From Auanema rhodensis (Eukaryota; Nematoda; Chromadorea; Rhabditida; Rhabditidae), in the NCBI GenBank assembly GCA_964057225.1, contig OZ059895.1, positions 19,912,688 to 19,976,687 on the forward strand: a stretch of DNA of 64,000 nt, in the 5' to 3' direction. The notes beneath the pieces are model-generated. The model saw only the letters and a program-made list of their open reading frames with translations. It was not told the origin of the DNA and ran no database searches. Each line of letters opens with the position of its first letter. The first letter of the stretch is position 1. Both the position numbers and the translations under genes were made by a program. Shown here piece after piece: positions 8,772 to 21,398 of the stretch.

Positions 8772-11576
8772 TTGCAAAATTATTTTGAAATTTTTCGAAA
8801 AAATTTTTGTGAAAATGTTTTTGGAAGCAATGTTGAGTGTACATGGAAACTCAACATACACTAATGCATCATTTTTCAAACGATCATAACTAATTTTTGT
8901 ATTAAGCTTTTCTCAATGTAGTATAGTGCATTCGATGCGGATTTTTAAGCTGCGTCGATCTGTGTTATCAGATTTGCGCTAGCTTGAAAATGCACCGAGA
9001 TATCAACTGATATAAGTTCACACTTACATCCTCGATTTTCACCCTGAAGAATTAATTTTTTCGTTGAATAACATTGTCCATCGTCTTTGCCTTGAAAGAA
9101 AGAATCTGAAAACATCTACTTTTTGCTAATATATTTTGAAATTTTTGAAAAAACTTTTGTCAAAATGTTTTTGGAAGCAATGTTGAGTGTACATGGAAAC
9201 TCAACATACACTAATGCATCATTTTTCAAACGATCATAACTAATTTTTGTATTGAGCGTTTCTCAATGTAGTATAGTGCATTCGATGCGGATTTTTAAGC
9301 TGCGTCGATCTGTGTTATCAGATTTGCGCTAGCTTAAAAATGCACCGAGATATCAACTGATATAAGTTAACACTTATATCCTCGATTTTCACCCTGAAGA
9401 ATTAATTTTTTTGTTGAATAACATTGTCCATCGTCTTTGCCTTGAAAGAAAGAATCTGAAAACATCTACTTTTTGCTAAATTATTTTGAAATTTTTCGAA
9501 AAAATTTTTGTCAAAATGTTTTTGGAAGCAATGTTGAGTGTACATGGAAACTCAACATACACTAATGCATCATTTTTCAAACGATCATAACTAATTTTTG
9601 TATTGAGCGTTTCTCAATGCAGTATAGTGCATTCGATGCGGATTTTTAAGCTGCGTCGATCTGTGTTATCAGATTTGCGCTAGCTTAAAAATGCACCGAG
9701 ATATCAACTGATATATGTTCACACTTAGATCCTCGATTTTCACCCTGAAGAATTAATTTTTTCGTTGAATAACAATGTCCATCGTCTTTGCCTTGAAAGA
9801 AAGAATCTGAAAACGTCTACTTTTTGCTAAATTATTTTGAAATTTTTCGAAAAAATTTTTGTCAAAATGTTTTTGGAAGCAATGTTGAGTGTACATGGAA
9901 ACTCAACATACACTAATGCATCATTTTTCAAACGATCATAACTAATTTTTGTATTAAGCTTTTCTCAATGTAGTGTAGTGCATTCGATACGGATTTTTGA
10001 GCTGCGTCGATCTGTGTTATCAGATTTGCGCTAGCTTGAAAATGCACCGAGATATCAACTGATATAAGTTCACACTTACATCCTCGATTTTCACCCTGAA
10101 GAATTAATTTTTTCGTTGAATAACATTGTCCATCGTCTTTGCCTTGAAAGAAAGAATCTGAAAACATCTACTTTTTGCTAATATATTTTGAAATTTTTGA
10201 AAAAATTTTCGTCAAAATGTTTTTGGAAGCAATGTTGAGTGTACATGGAAACTCAACATACACTAATGCATCATTTTTCAAACGATCATAACTAATTTTT
10301 GTATTGAGCGTTTCTCAATGTAGTATAGTGCATTCGATGCGGATTTTTAAGCTGCGTCGATCTGTGTTATCAGATTTGCGCTAGCTTAAAAATGCACCGA
10401 GATATCAACTGATATAAGTTAACACTTATATCCTCGATTTTCACCCTGAAGAATTAATTTTTTTGTTGAATAACATTGTCCATCGTCTTTGCCTTGAAAG
10501 AAAGAATCTGAAAACATCTACTTTTTGCTAAATTATTTTGAAATTTTTCGAAAAAATTTTTGTCAAAATGTTTTTGGAAGCAATGTTGAGTGTACATGGA
10601 AACTCAACATACACTAATGCATCATTTTTCAAACGATCATAACTAATTTTTGTATTGAGCGTTTCTCAATGCAGTATAGTGCATTCGATGCGGATTTTTA
10701 AGCTGCGTCGATCTGTGTTATCAGATTTGCGCTAGCTTAAAAATGCACCGAGATATCAACTGATATATGTTCACACTTAGATCCTCGATTTTCACCCTGA
10801 AGAATTAATTTTTTCGTTGAATAACAATGTCCATCGTCTTTGCCTTGAAAGAAAGAATCTGAAAACGTCTACTTTTTGCTAAATTATTTTGAAATTTTTC
10901 GAAAAAATTTTTGTCAAAATGTTTTTGGAAGCAATGTTGAGTGTACATGGAAACTCAACATACACTAATGCATCATTTTTCAAACGATCATAACTAATTT
11001 TTGTATTAAGCTTTTCTCAATGTAGTGTAGTGCATTCGATACGGATTTTTGAGCTGCGTCGATCTGTGTTATCAGATTTGCGCTAGCTTGAAAATGCACC
11101 GAGATATCAACTGATATAAGTTCACACTTACATCCTCGATTTTCACCCTGAAGAATTAATTTTTTCGTTGAATAACATTGTCCATCGTCTTTGCCTTGAA
11201 AGAAAGAATCTGAAAACATCTACTTTTTGCTAATATATTTTGAAATTTTTGAAAAAATTTTCGTCAAAATGTTTTTGGAAGCAATGTTGAGTGTACATGG
11301 AAACTCAACATACACTAATGCATCATTTTTCAAACGATCATAACTAATTTTTGTATTGAGCGTTTCTCAATGTAGTATAGTGCATTCGATGCGGATTTTT
11401 AAGCTGCGTCGATCTGTGTTATCAGATTTGCGCTAGCTTAAAAATGCACCGAGATATCAACTGATATAAGTTAACACTTATATCCTCGATTTTCACCCTG
11501 AAGAATTAATTTTTTTGTTGAATAACATTGTCCATCGTCTTTGCCTTGAAAGAAAGAATCTGAAAACATCTACTTT
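8772..11576 (+). repeat. Eight-monomer block R-S-T-V-S-T-V-S, copy 1
   Basis: Monomers 26-33. The S copy has 'aaaaaactttt' near 9150. The T copies have the private marks 'caatgcagtat' (near 9615 and 10668) and 'aaaacgtctac' (near 9812 and 10863). The same class order and marks recur at an offset of 4,911 bp (14 monomers less three bases), starting at 13683. The T-V-S trimer (about 1,052 bp) is present twice in this block. Confidence 0.8.
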
Positions 11577-13682
11577 TTGCTAAATTATTTTGAAATTTTT
11601 CGAAAAAATTTTTGTCAAAATGTTTTTGGAAGCAATGTTGAGTGTACATGGAAACTCAACATACACTAATGCATCATTTTTCAAACGATCATAACTAATT
11701 TTTGTATTGAGCGTTTCTCAATGTAGTATAGTGCATTCGATGCGGATTTTTAAGCTGCGTCGATCTGTGTTATCAGATTTGCGCTAGCTTAAAAATGCAC
11801 CGAGATATCAACTGATATAAGTTAACACTTATATCCTCGATTTTCACCCTGAAGAATTAATTTTTTTGTTGAATAACATTGTCCATCGTCTTTGCCTTGA
11901 AAGAAAGAATCTGAAAACATCTACTTTTTGCTAAATTATTTTGAAATTTTTCGAAAAAATTTTTGTCAAAATGTTTTTGGAAGCAATGTTGAGTGTACAT
12001 GGAAACTCAACATACACTAATGCATCATTTTTCAAACGATCATAACTAATTTTTGTATTGAGCGTTTCTCAATGTAGTATAGTGCATTCGATGCGGATTT
12101 TTAAGCTGCGTCGATCTGTGTTATCAGATTTGCGCTAGCTTAAAAATGCACCGAGATATCAACTGATATAAGTTAACACTTATATCCTCGATTTTCACCC
12201 TGAAGAATTAATTTTTTTGTTGAATAACATTGTCCATCGTCTTTGCCTCGAAAGAAAGAATCTGAAAACATCTACTTTTTGCTAAATTATTTTGAAATTT
12301 TTCGAAAAAATTTTTGTCAAAATGTTTTTGGAAGCAATGTTGAGTGTACATGGAAACTCAACATACACTAATGCATCATTTTTCAAACGATCATAACTAA
12401 TTTTTGTATTGAGCGTTTCTCAATGTAGTATAGTGCATTCGATGCGGATTTTTAAGCTGCGTCGATCTGTGTTATCAGATTTGCGCTAGCTTAAAAATGC
12501 ACCGAGATATCAACTGATATATGTTCACACTTAGATCCTCGATTTTCACCCTGAAGAATTAATTTTTTCGTTGAATAACAATGTCCATCGTCTTTGCCTT
12601 GAAAGAAAGAATCTGAAAACATCTACTTTTTGCTAAATTATTTTGAAATTTTTCGAAAAAATTTTTGTCAAAATGTTTTTGGAAGCAATGTTGAGTGTAC
12701 ATGGAAACTCAACATACACTAATGCATCATTTTGCAAACGATCATAACTAATTTCTGTATTGAGCGTTTCTCAATGTAGTATAGTGCAATCGATGCGGAT
12801 TTTTAAGCTGCGTCGATCTGTGTTATCAGATTTGCGCTAGCTTAAAAATGCACCGAGATATCAACTGATATAAGTTCACACTTATATCCTCGATTTTCAC
12901 CCTGAAGAATTAATTTTTTCGTTGAATAGCATTGTCCATCGTTTTTGCCTTGAAAAAAGGAATCTAAAAACATCTACTTTTTGCAAAATTATTTTGAAAT
13001 TTTTCGAAAAAATTTTTGTCAAAATGTTTTTGGAAGCAATGTTGAGTGTACATGGAAACTCAACATACACTAATGCATCATTTTTCAAACGATCATAACT
13101 AATTTTTGTATTAAGCTTTTCTCAATGTAGTGTAGTGCATTCGATACGGATTTTTGAGCTGCGTCGATCTGTGTTATCAGATTTGCGCTAGCTTAAAAAT
13201 GCACCGAGATATCAACTGATATAAGTTAACACTTATATCCTCGATTTTCACCCTGAAGAATTAATTTTTTTGTTGAATAACATTGTCCATCGTCTTTGCC
13301 TTGAAAGAAAGAATCTGAAAACATCTACTTTTTGCTAAATTATTTTGAAATTTTTCGAAAAAATTTTTGTCAAAATGTTTTTGGAAGCAATGTTGAGTGT
13401 ACATGGAAACTCAACATACACTAATGCATCATTTTTCAAACGATCATAACTAATTTCTGTATTGAGCGTTTCTCAATGTAGTATAGTGCATTCGATGCGG
13501 ATTTTTAAGCTGCGTCGATCTGTGTTATCAGATTTGCGCTAGCTTAAAAATGCACCGAGATATCAACTGATATAAGTTCACACTTATATCCTCGATTTTC
13601 ACCCTGAAGAATTAATTTTTTCGTTGAATAACATTGTTCATCGTTTTTGCCTTGAAAAAAGGAATCTAAAAACATCTACTTT

Positions 13683-16487
13683 TTGCAAAATTATTTTGAA
13701 ATTTTTCGAAAAAATTTTTGTGAAAATGTTTTTGGAAGCAATGTTGAGTGTACATGGAAACTCAACATACACTAATGCATCATTTTTCAAACGATCATAA
13801 CTAATTTTTGTATTAAGCTTTTCTCAATGTAGTATAGTGCATTCGATGCGGATTTTTAAGCTGCGTCGATCTGTGTTATCAGATTTGCGCTAGCTTGAAA
13901 ATGCACCGAGATATCAACTGATATAAGTTCACACTTACATCCTCGATTTTCACCCTGAAGAATTAATTTTTTCGTTGAATAACATTGTCCATCGTCTTTG
14001 CCTTGAAAGAAAGAATCTGAAAACATCTACTTTTTGCTAATATATTTTGAAATTTTTGAAAAAACTTTTGTCAAAATGTTTTTGGAAGCAATGTTGAGTG
14101 TACATGGAAACTCAACATACACTAATGCATCATTTTTCAAACGATCATAACTAATTTTTGTATTGAGCGTTTCTCAATGTAGTATAGTGCATTCGATGCG
14201 GATTTTTAAGCTGCGTCGATCTGTGTTATCAGATTTGCGCTAGCTTGAAAATGCACCGAGATATCAACTGATATAAGTTAACACTTATATCCTCGATTTT
14301 CACCCTGAAGAATTAATTTTTTTGTTGAATAACATTGTCCATCGTCTTTGCCTTGAAAGAAAGAATCTGAAAACATCTACTTTTTGCTAAATTATTTTGA
14401 AATTTTTCGAAAAAATTTTTGTCAAAATGTTTTTGGAAGCAATGTTGAGTGTACATGGAAACTCAACATACACTAATGCATCATTTTTCAAACGATCATA
14501 ACTAATTTTTGTATTGAGCGTTTCTCAATGCAGTATAGTGCATTCGATGCGGATTTTTAAGCTGCGTCGATCTGTGTTATCAGATTTGCGCTAGCTTAAA
14601 AATGCACCGAGATATCAACTGATATATGTTCACACTTAGATCCTCGATTTTCACCCTGAAGAATTAATTTTTTCGTTGAATAACAATGTCCATCGTCTTT
14701 GCCTTGAAAGAAAGAATCTGAAAACGTCTACTTTTTGCTAAATTATTTTGAAATTTTTCGAAAAAATTTTTGTCAAAATGTTTTTGGAAGCAATGTTGAG
14801 TGTACATGGAAACTCAACATACACTAATGCATCATTTTTCAAACGATCATAACTAATTTTTGTATTAAGCTTTTCTCAATGTAGTGTAGTGCATTCGATA
14901 CGGATTTTTGAGCTGCGTCGATCTGTGTTATCAGATTTGCGCTAGCTTGAAAATGCACCGAGATATCAACTGATATAAGTTCACACTTACATCCTCGATT
15001 TTCACCCTGAAGAATTAATTTTTTCGTTGAATAACATTGTCCATCGTCTTTGCCTTGAAAGAAAGAATCTGAAAACATCTACTTTTTGCTAATATATTTT
15101 GAAATTTTTGAAAAAATTTTCGTCAAAATGTTTTTGGAAGCAATGTTGAGTGTACATGGAAACTCAACATACACTAATGCATCATTTTTCAAACGATCAT
15201 AACTAATTTTTGTATTGAGCGTTTCTCAATGTAGTATAGTGCATTCGATGCGGATTTTTAAGCTGCGTCGATCTGTGTTATCAGATTTGCGCTAGCTTAA
15301 AAATGCACCGAGATATCAACTGATATAAGTTAACACTTATATCCTCGATTTTCACCCTGAAGAATTAATTTTTTTGTTGAATAACATTGTCCATCGTCTT
15401 TGCCTTGAAAGAAAGAATCTGAAAACATCTACTTTTTGCTAAATTATTTTGAAATTTTTCGAAAAAATTTTTGTCAAAATGTTTTTGGAAGCAATGTTGA
15501 GTGTACATGGAAACTCAACATACACTAATGCATCATTTTTCAAACGATCATAACTAATTTTTGTATTGAGCGTTTCTCAATGCAGTATAGTGCATTCGAT
15601 GCGGATTTTTAAGCTGCGTCGATCTGTGTTATCAGATTTGCGCTAGCTTAAAAATGCACCGAGATATCAACTGATATATGTTCACACTTAGATCCTCGAT
15701 TTTCACCCTGAAGAATTAATTTTTTCGTTGAATAACAATGTCCATCGTCTTTGCCTTGAAAGAAAGAATCTGAAAACGTCTACTTTTTGCTAAATTATTT
15801 TGAAATTTTTCGAAAAAATTTTTGTCAAAATGTTTTTGGAAGCAATGTTGAGTGTACATGGAAACTCAACATACACTAATGCATCATTTTTCAAACGATC
15901 ATAACTAATTTTTGTATTAAGCTTTTCTCAATGTAGTGTAGTGCATTCGATACGGATTTTTGAGCTGCGTCGATCTGTGTTATCAGATTTGCGCTAGCTT
16001 GAAAATGCACCGAGATATCAACTGATATAAGTTCACACTTACATCCTCGATTTTCACCCTGAAGAATTAATTTTTTCGTTGAATAACATTGTCCATCGTC
16101 TTTGCCTTGAAAGAAAGAATCTGAAAACATCTACTTTTTGCTAATATATTTTGAAATTTTTGAAAAAATTTTCGTCAAAATGTTTTTGGAAGCAATGTTG
16201 AGTGTACATGGAAACTCAACATACACTAATGCATCATTTTTCAAACGATCATAACTAATTTTTGTATTGAGCGTTTCTCAATGTAGTATAGTGCATTCGA
16301 TGCGGATTTTTAAGCTGCGTCGATCTGTGTTATCAGATTTGCGCTAGCTTAAAAATGCACCGAGATATCAACTGATATATGTTCACACTTAGATCCTCGA
16401 TTTTCACCCTGAAGAATTAATTTTTTCGTTGAATAACAATGTCCATCGTCTTTGCCTTGAAAGAAAGAATCTGAAAACGTCTACTTT
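13683..16487 (+). repeat. Eight-monomer block R-S-T-V-S-T-V-S/T, copy 2
   Basis: Monomers 40-47, homologous to the block at 8772-11576 by class order and by the shared marks 'aaaaaactttt', 'caatgcag' and 'aaaacgtc'. The second monomer differs by 'cttgaaaa'. The last monomer (16138-16487) begins as S and changes to T at 'atatatgtt' near 16374. That shortens the next trimer to a dimer (T missing) before V resumes at 16488. Confidence 0.8.
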
Positions 16488-18240
16488 TTGCTAAATTATT
16501 TTGAAATTTTTCGAAAAAATTTTTGTCAAAATGTTTTTGGAAGCAATGTTGAGTGTACATGGAAACTCAACATACACTAATGCATCATTTTTCAAACGAT
16601 CATAACTAATTTTTGTATTAAGCTTTTCTCAATGTAGTGTAGTGCATTCGATACGGATTTTTGAGCTGCGTCGATCTGTGTTATCAGATTTGCGCTAGCT
16701 TGAAAATGCACCGAGATATCAACTGATATAAGTTCACACTTACATCCTCGATTTTCACCCTGAAGAATTAATTTTTTCGTTGAATAACATTGTCCATCGT
16801 CTTTGCCTTGAAAGAAAGAATCTGAAAACATCTACTTTTTGCTAATATATTTTGAAATTTTTGAAAAAATTTTCGTCAAAATGTTTTTGGAAGCAATGTT
16901 GAGTGTACATGGAAACTCAACATACACTAATGCATCATTTTTCAAACGATCATAACTAATTTTTGTATTGAGCGTTTCTCAATGTAGTATAGTGCATTCG
17001 ATGCGGATTTTTAAGCTGCGTCGATCTGTGTTATCAGATTTGCGCTAGCTTAAAAATGCACCGAGATATCAACTGATATAAGTTAACACTTATATCCTCG
17101 ATTTTCACCCTGAAGAATTAATTTTTTTGTTGAATAACATTGTCCATCGTCTTTGCCTTGAAAGAAAGAATCTGAAAACATCTACTTTTTGCTAAATTAT
17201 TTTGAAATTTTTCGAAAAAATTTTTGTCAAAATGTTTTTGGAAGCAATGTTGAGTGTACATGGAAACTCAACATACACTAATGCATCATTTTTCAAACGA
17301 TCATAACTAATTTTTGTATTGAGCGTTTCTCAATGCAGTATAGTGCATTCGATGCGGATTTTTAAGCTGCGTCGATCTGTGTTATCAGATTTGCGCTAGC
17401 TTAAAAATGCACCGAGATATCAACTGATATATGTTCACACTTAGATCCTCGATTTTCACCCTGAAGAATTAATTTTTTCGTTGAATAACAATGTCCATCG
17501 TCTTTGCCTTGAAAGAAAGAATCTGAAAACGTCTACTTTTTGCTAAATTATTTTGAAATTTTTCGAAAAAATTTTTGTCAAAATGTTTTTGGAAGCAATG
17601 TTGAGTGTACATGGAAACTCAACATACACTAATGCATCATTTTTCAAACGATCATAACTAATTTTTGTATTAAGCTTTTCTCAATGTAGTGTAGTGCATT
17701 CGATACGGATTTTTGAGCTGCGTCGATCTGTGTTATCAGATTTGCGCTAGCTTGAAAATGCACCGAGATATCAACTGATATAAGTTCACACTTACATCCT
17801 CGATTTTCACCCTGAAGAATTAATTTTTTCGTTGAATAACATTGTCCATCGTCTTTGCCTTGAAAGAAAGAATCTGAAAACATCTACTTTTTGCTAATAT
17901 ATTTTGAAATTTTTGAAAAAATTTTCGTCAAAATGTTTTTGGAAGCAATGTTGAGTGTACATGGAAACTCAACATACACTAATGCATCATTTTTCAAACG
18001 ATCATAACTAATTTTTGTATTGAGCGTTTCTCAATGTAGTATAGTGCATTCGATGCGGATTTTTAAGCTGCGTCGATCTGTGTTATCAGATTTGCGCTAG
18101 CTTAAAAATGCACCGAGATATCAACTGATATAAGTTAACACTTATATCCTCGATTTTCACCCTGAAGAATTAATTTTTTTGTTGAATAACATTGTCCATC
18201 GTCTTTGCCTTGAAAGAAAGAATCTGAAAACATCTACTTT
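14384..18240 (+). repeat. T-V-S trimer HOR run (about 1,052 bp unit)
   Basis: Eleven monomers in the order T V S, T V (S/T hybrid), V S, T V S. Two T-V-S trimers, each 351+351+350 bp, are intact here. The hybrid at 16138 lets one unit lose a monomer, seen as a 701-bp spacing in place of 1,052 bp between successive V copies (16488 against 15787). T copies keep 'caatgcag' and 'aaaacgtc'; S copies keep 'attttcgtc'. This is a short-period HOR formed by local tandem amplification. Confidence 0.85.
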
Positions 18241-19644
18241 TTGCTAAATTATTTTGAAATTTTTCGAAAAAATTTTTGTCAAAATGTTTTTGGAAGCAAT
18301 GTTGAGTGTACATGGAAACTCAACATACACTAATGCATCATTTTTCAAACGATCATAACTAATTTTTGTATTGAGCGTTTCTCAATGTAGTATAGTGCAT
18401 TCGATGCGGATTTTTAAGCTGCGTCGATCTGTGTTATCAGATTTGCGCTAGCTTAAAAATGCACCGAGATATCAACTGATATAAGTTAACACTTATATCC
18501 TCGATTTTCACCCTGAAGAATTAATTTTTTTGTTGAATAACATTGTCCATCGTCTTTGCCTCGAAAGAAAGAATCTGAAAACATCTACTTTTTGCTAAAT
18601 TATTTTGAAATTTTTCGAAAAAATTTTTGTCAAAATGTTTTTGGAAGCAATGTTGAGTGTACATGGAAACTCAACATACACTAATGCATCATTTTTCAAA
18701 CGATCATAACTAATTTTTGTATTGAGCGTTTCTCAATGTAGTATAGTGCATTCGATGCGGATTTTTAAGCTGCGTCGATCTGTGTTATCAGATTTGCGCT
18801 AGCTTAAAAATGCACCGAGATATCAACTGATATATGTTCACACTTAGATCCTCGATTTTCACCCTGAAGAATTAATTTTTTCGTTGAATAACAATGTCCA
18901 TCGTCTTTGCCTTGAAAGAAAGAATCTGAAAACATCTACTTTTTGCTAAATTATTTTGAAATTTTTCGAAAAAATTTTTGTCAAAATGTTTTTGGAAGCA
19001 ATGTTGAGTGTACATGGAAACTCAACATACACTAATGCATCATTTTGCAAACGATCATAACTAATTTCTGTATTGAGCGTTTCTCAATGTAGTATAGTGC
19101 AATCGATGCGGATTTTTAAGCTGCGTCGATCTGTGTTATCAGATTTGCGCTAGCTTAAAAATGCACCGAGATATCAACTGATATAAGTTCACACTTATAT
19201 CCTCGATTTTCACCCTGAAGAATTAATTTTTTCGTTGAATAGCATTGTCCATCGTTTTTGCCTTGAAAAAAGGAATCTAAAAACATCTACTTTTTGCAAA
19301 ATTATTTTGAAATTTTTCGAAAAAATTTTTGTCAAAATGTTTTTGGAAGCAATGTTGAGTGTACATGGAAACTCAACATACACTAATGCATCATTTTTCA
19401 AACGATCATAACTAATTTTTGTATTAAGCTTTTCTCAATGTAGTGTAGTGCATTCGATACGGATTTTTGAGCTGCGTCGATCTGTGTTATCAGATTTGCG
19501 CTAGCTTGAAAATGCACCGAGATATCAACTGATATATGTTCACACTTAGATCCTCGATTTTCACCCTGAAGAATTAATTTTTTCGTTGAATAACAATGTC
19601 CATCGTCTTTGCCTTGAAAGAAAGAATCTGAAAACATCTACTTT

Positions 19645-21398
19645 TTGCTAAATTATTTTGAAATTTTTCGAAAAAATTTTTGTCAAAATGTTTTTGGAAG
19701 CAATGTTGAGTGTACATGGAAACTCAACATACACTAATGCATCATTTTGCAAACGATCATAACTAATTTCTGTATTGAGCGTTTCTCAATGTAGTATAGT
19801 GCAATCGATGCGGATTTTTAAGCTGCGTCGATCTGTGTTATCAGATTTGCGCTAGCTTAAAAATGCACCGAGATATCAACTGATATAAGTTCACACTTAT
19901 ATCCTCGATTTTCACCCTGAAGAATTAATTTTTTCGTTGAATAGCATTGTCCATCGTTTTTGCCTTGAAAAAAGGAATCTAAAAACATCTACTTTTTGCA
20001 AAATTATTTTGAAATTTTTCGAAAAAATTTTTGTCAAAATGTTTTTGGAAGCAATGTTGAGTGTACATGGAAACTCAACATACACTAATGCATCATTTTT
20101 CAAACGATCATAACTAATTTTTGTATTAAGCTTTTCTCAATGTAGTGTAGTGCATTCGATACGGATTTTTGAGCTGCGTCGATCTGTGTTATCAGATTTG
20201 CGCTAGCTGGAAAATGCACCGAGATATCAACTGATATAAGTTCACACTTACATCCTCGATTTTCACCCTGAAGAATTAATTTTTTCGTTGAATAACATTG
20301 TCCATCGTCTTTGCCTTGAAAGAAAGAATCTGAAAACATCTACTTTTTGCTAATATATTTTGAAATTTTTGAAAAAATTTTCGTCAAAATGTTTTTGGAA
20401 GCAATGTTGAGTGTACATGGAAACTCAACATACACTAATGCATCATTTTTCAAACGATCATAACTAATTTTTGTATTGAGCGTTTCTCAATGTAGTATAG
20501 TGCATTCGATGCGGATTTTTAAGCTGCGTCGATCTGTGTTATCAGATTTGCGCTAGCTTAAAAATGCACCGAGATATCAACTGATATAAGTTAACACTTA
20601 TATCCTCGATTTTCACCCTGAAGAATTAATTTTTTTGTTGAATAACATTGTCCATCGTCTTTGCCTTGAAAGAAAGAATCTGAAAACATCTACTTTTTGC
20701 TAAATTATTTTGAAATTTTTCGAAAAAATTTTTGTCAAAATGTTTTTGGAAGCAATGTTGAGTGTACATGGAAACTCAACATACACTAATGCATCATTTT
20801 TCAAACGATCATAACTAATTTCTGTATTGAGCGTTTCTCAATGTAGTATAGTGCATTCGATGCGGATTTTTAAGCTGCGTCGATCTGTGTTATCAGATTT
20901 GCGCTAGCTTAAAAATGCACCGAGATATCAACTGATATAAGTTCACACTTATATCCTCGATTTTCACCCTGAAGAATTAATTTTTTCGTTGAATAACATT
21001 GTTCATCGTTTTTGCCTTGAAAAAAGGAATCTAAAAACATCTACTTTTTGCAAAATTATTTTGAAATTTTTCGAAAAAATTTTTGTGAAAATGTTTTTGG
21101 AAGCAATGTTGAGTGTACATGGAAACTCAACATACACTAATGCATCATTTTTCAAACGATCATAACTAATTTTTGTATTAAGCTTTTCTCAATGTAGTAT
21201 AGTGCATTCGATGCGGATTTTTAAGCTGCGTCGATCTGTGTTATCAGATTTGCGCTAGCTTGAAAATGCACCGAGATATCAACTGATATAAGTTCACACT
21301 TACATCCTCGATTTTCACCCTGAAGAATTAATTTTTTCGTTGAATAACATTGTCCATCGTCTTTGCCTTGAAAGAAAGAATCTGAAAACATCTACTTT
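19645..21398 (+). repeat. U-V-S-W-R five-monomer block, right copy
   Basis: Monomers 57-61, matching 1755-3508 in class order and marks ('atagcattg', 'gatacgg', 'attttcgtc', 'ttgttcatcg', 'gtgaaaatg'). The V copy has a private 'gctagctgg' near 20205. The final R copy keeps 'cttgaaaatg' and 'gaatctg', so it is the unmodified form of the hybrid at 3158. The region IIb variants begin in the next monomer. Confidence 0.75.

Larger units (their letters stand above)
7369..21398 (+). repeat. Satellite region IIa: R/S/T/U/V/W sub-array
   Basis: Monomers 22-61. All copies read 'gtgttatcag' and 'cataca'. The V copies carry 'gatacgg' (for example near 9987, 11040, 13144, 14898 and 20160), and the U copies carry 'atagcattg' (near 8717, 12926, 19239 and 19941). 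Neither mark is seen to the right of about 20.4 kb. The region is a mosaic of T-V-S trimers, S-only runs and the U-V-S-W-R series. S copies of 350 bp are frequent. Confidence 0.8.
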
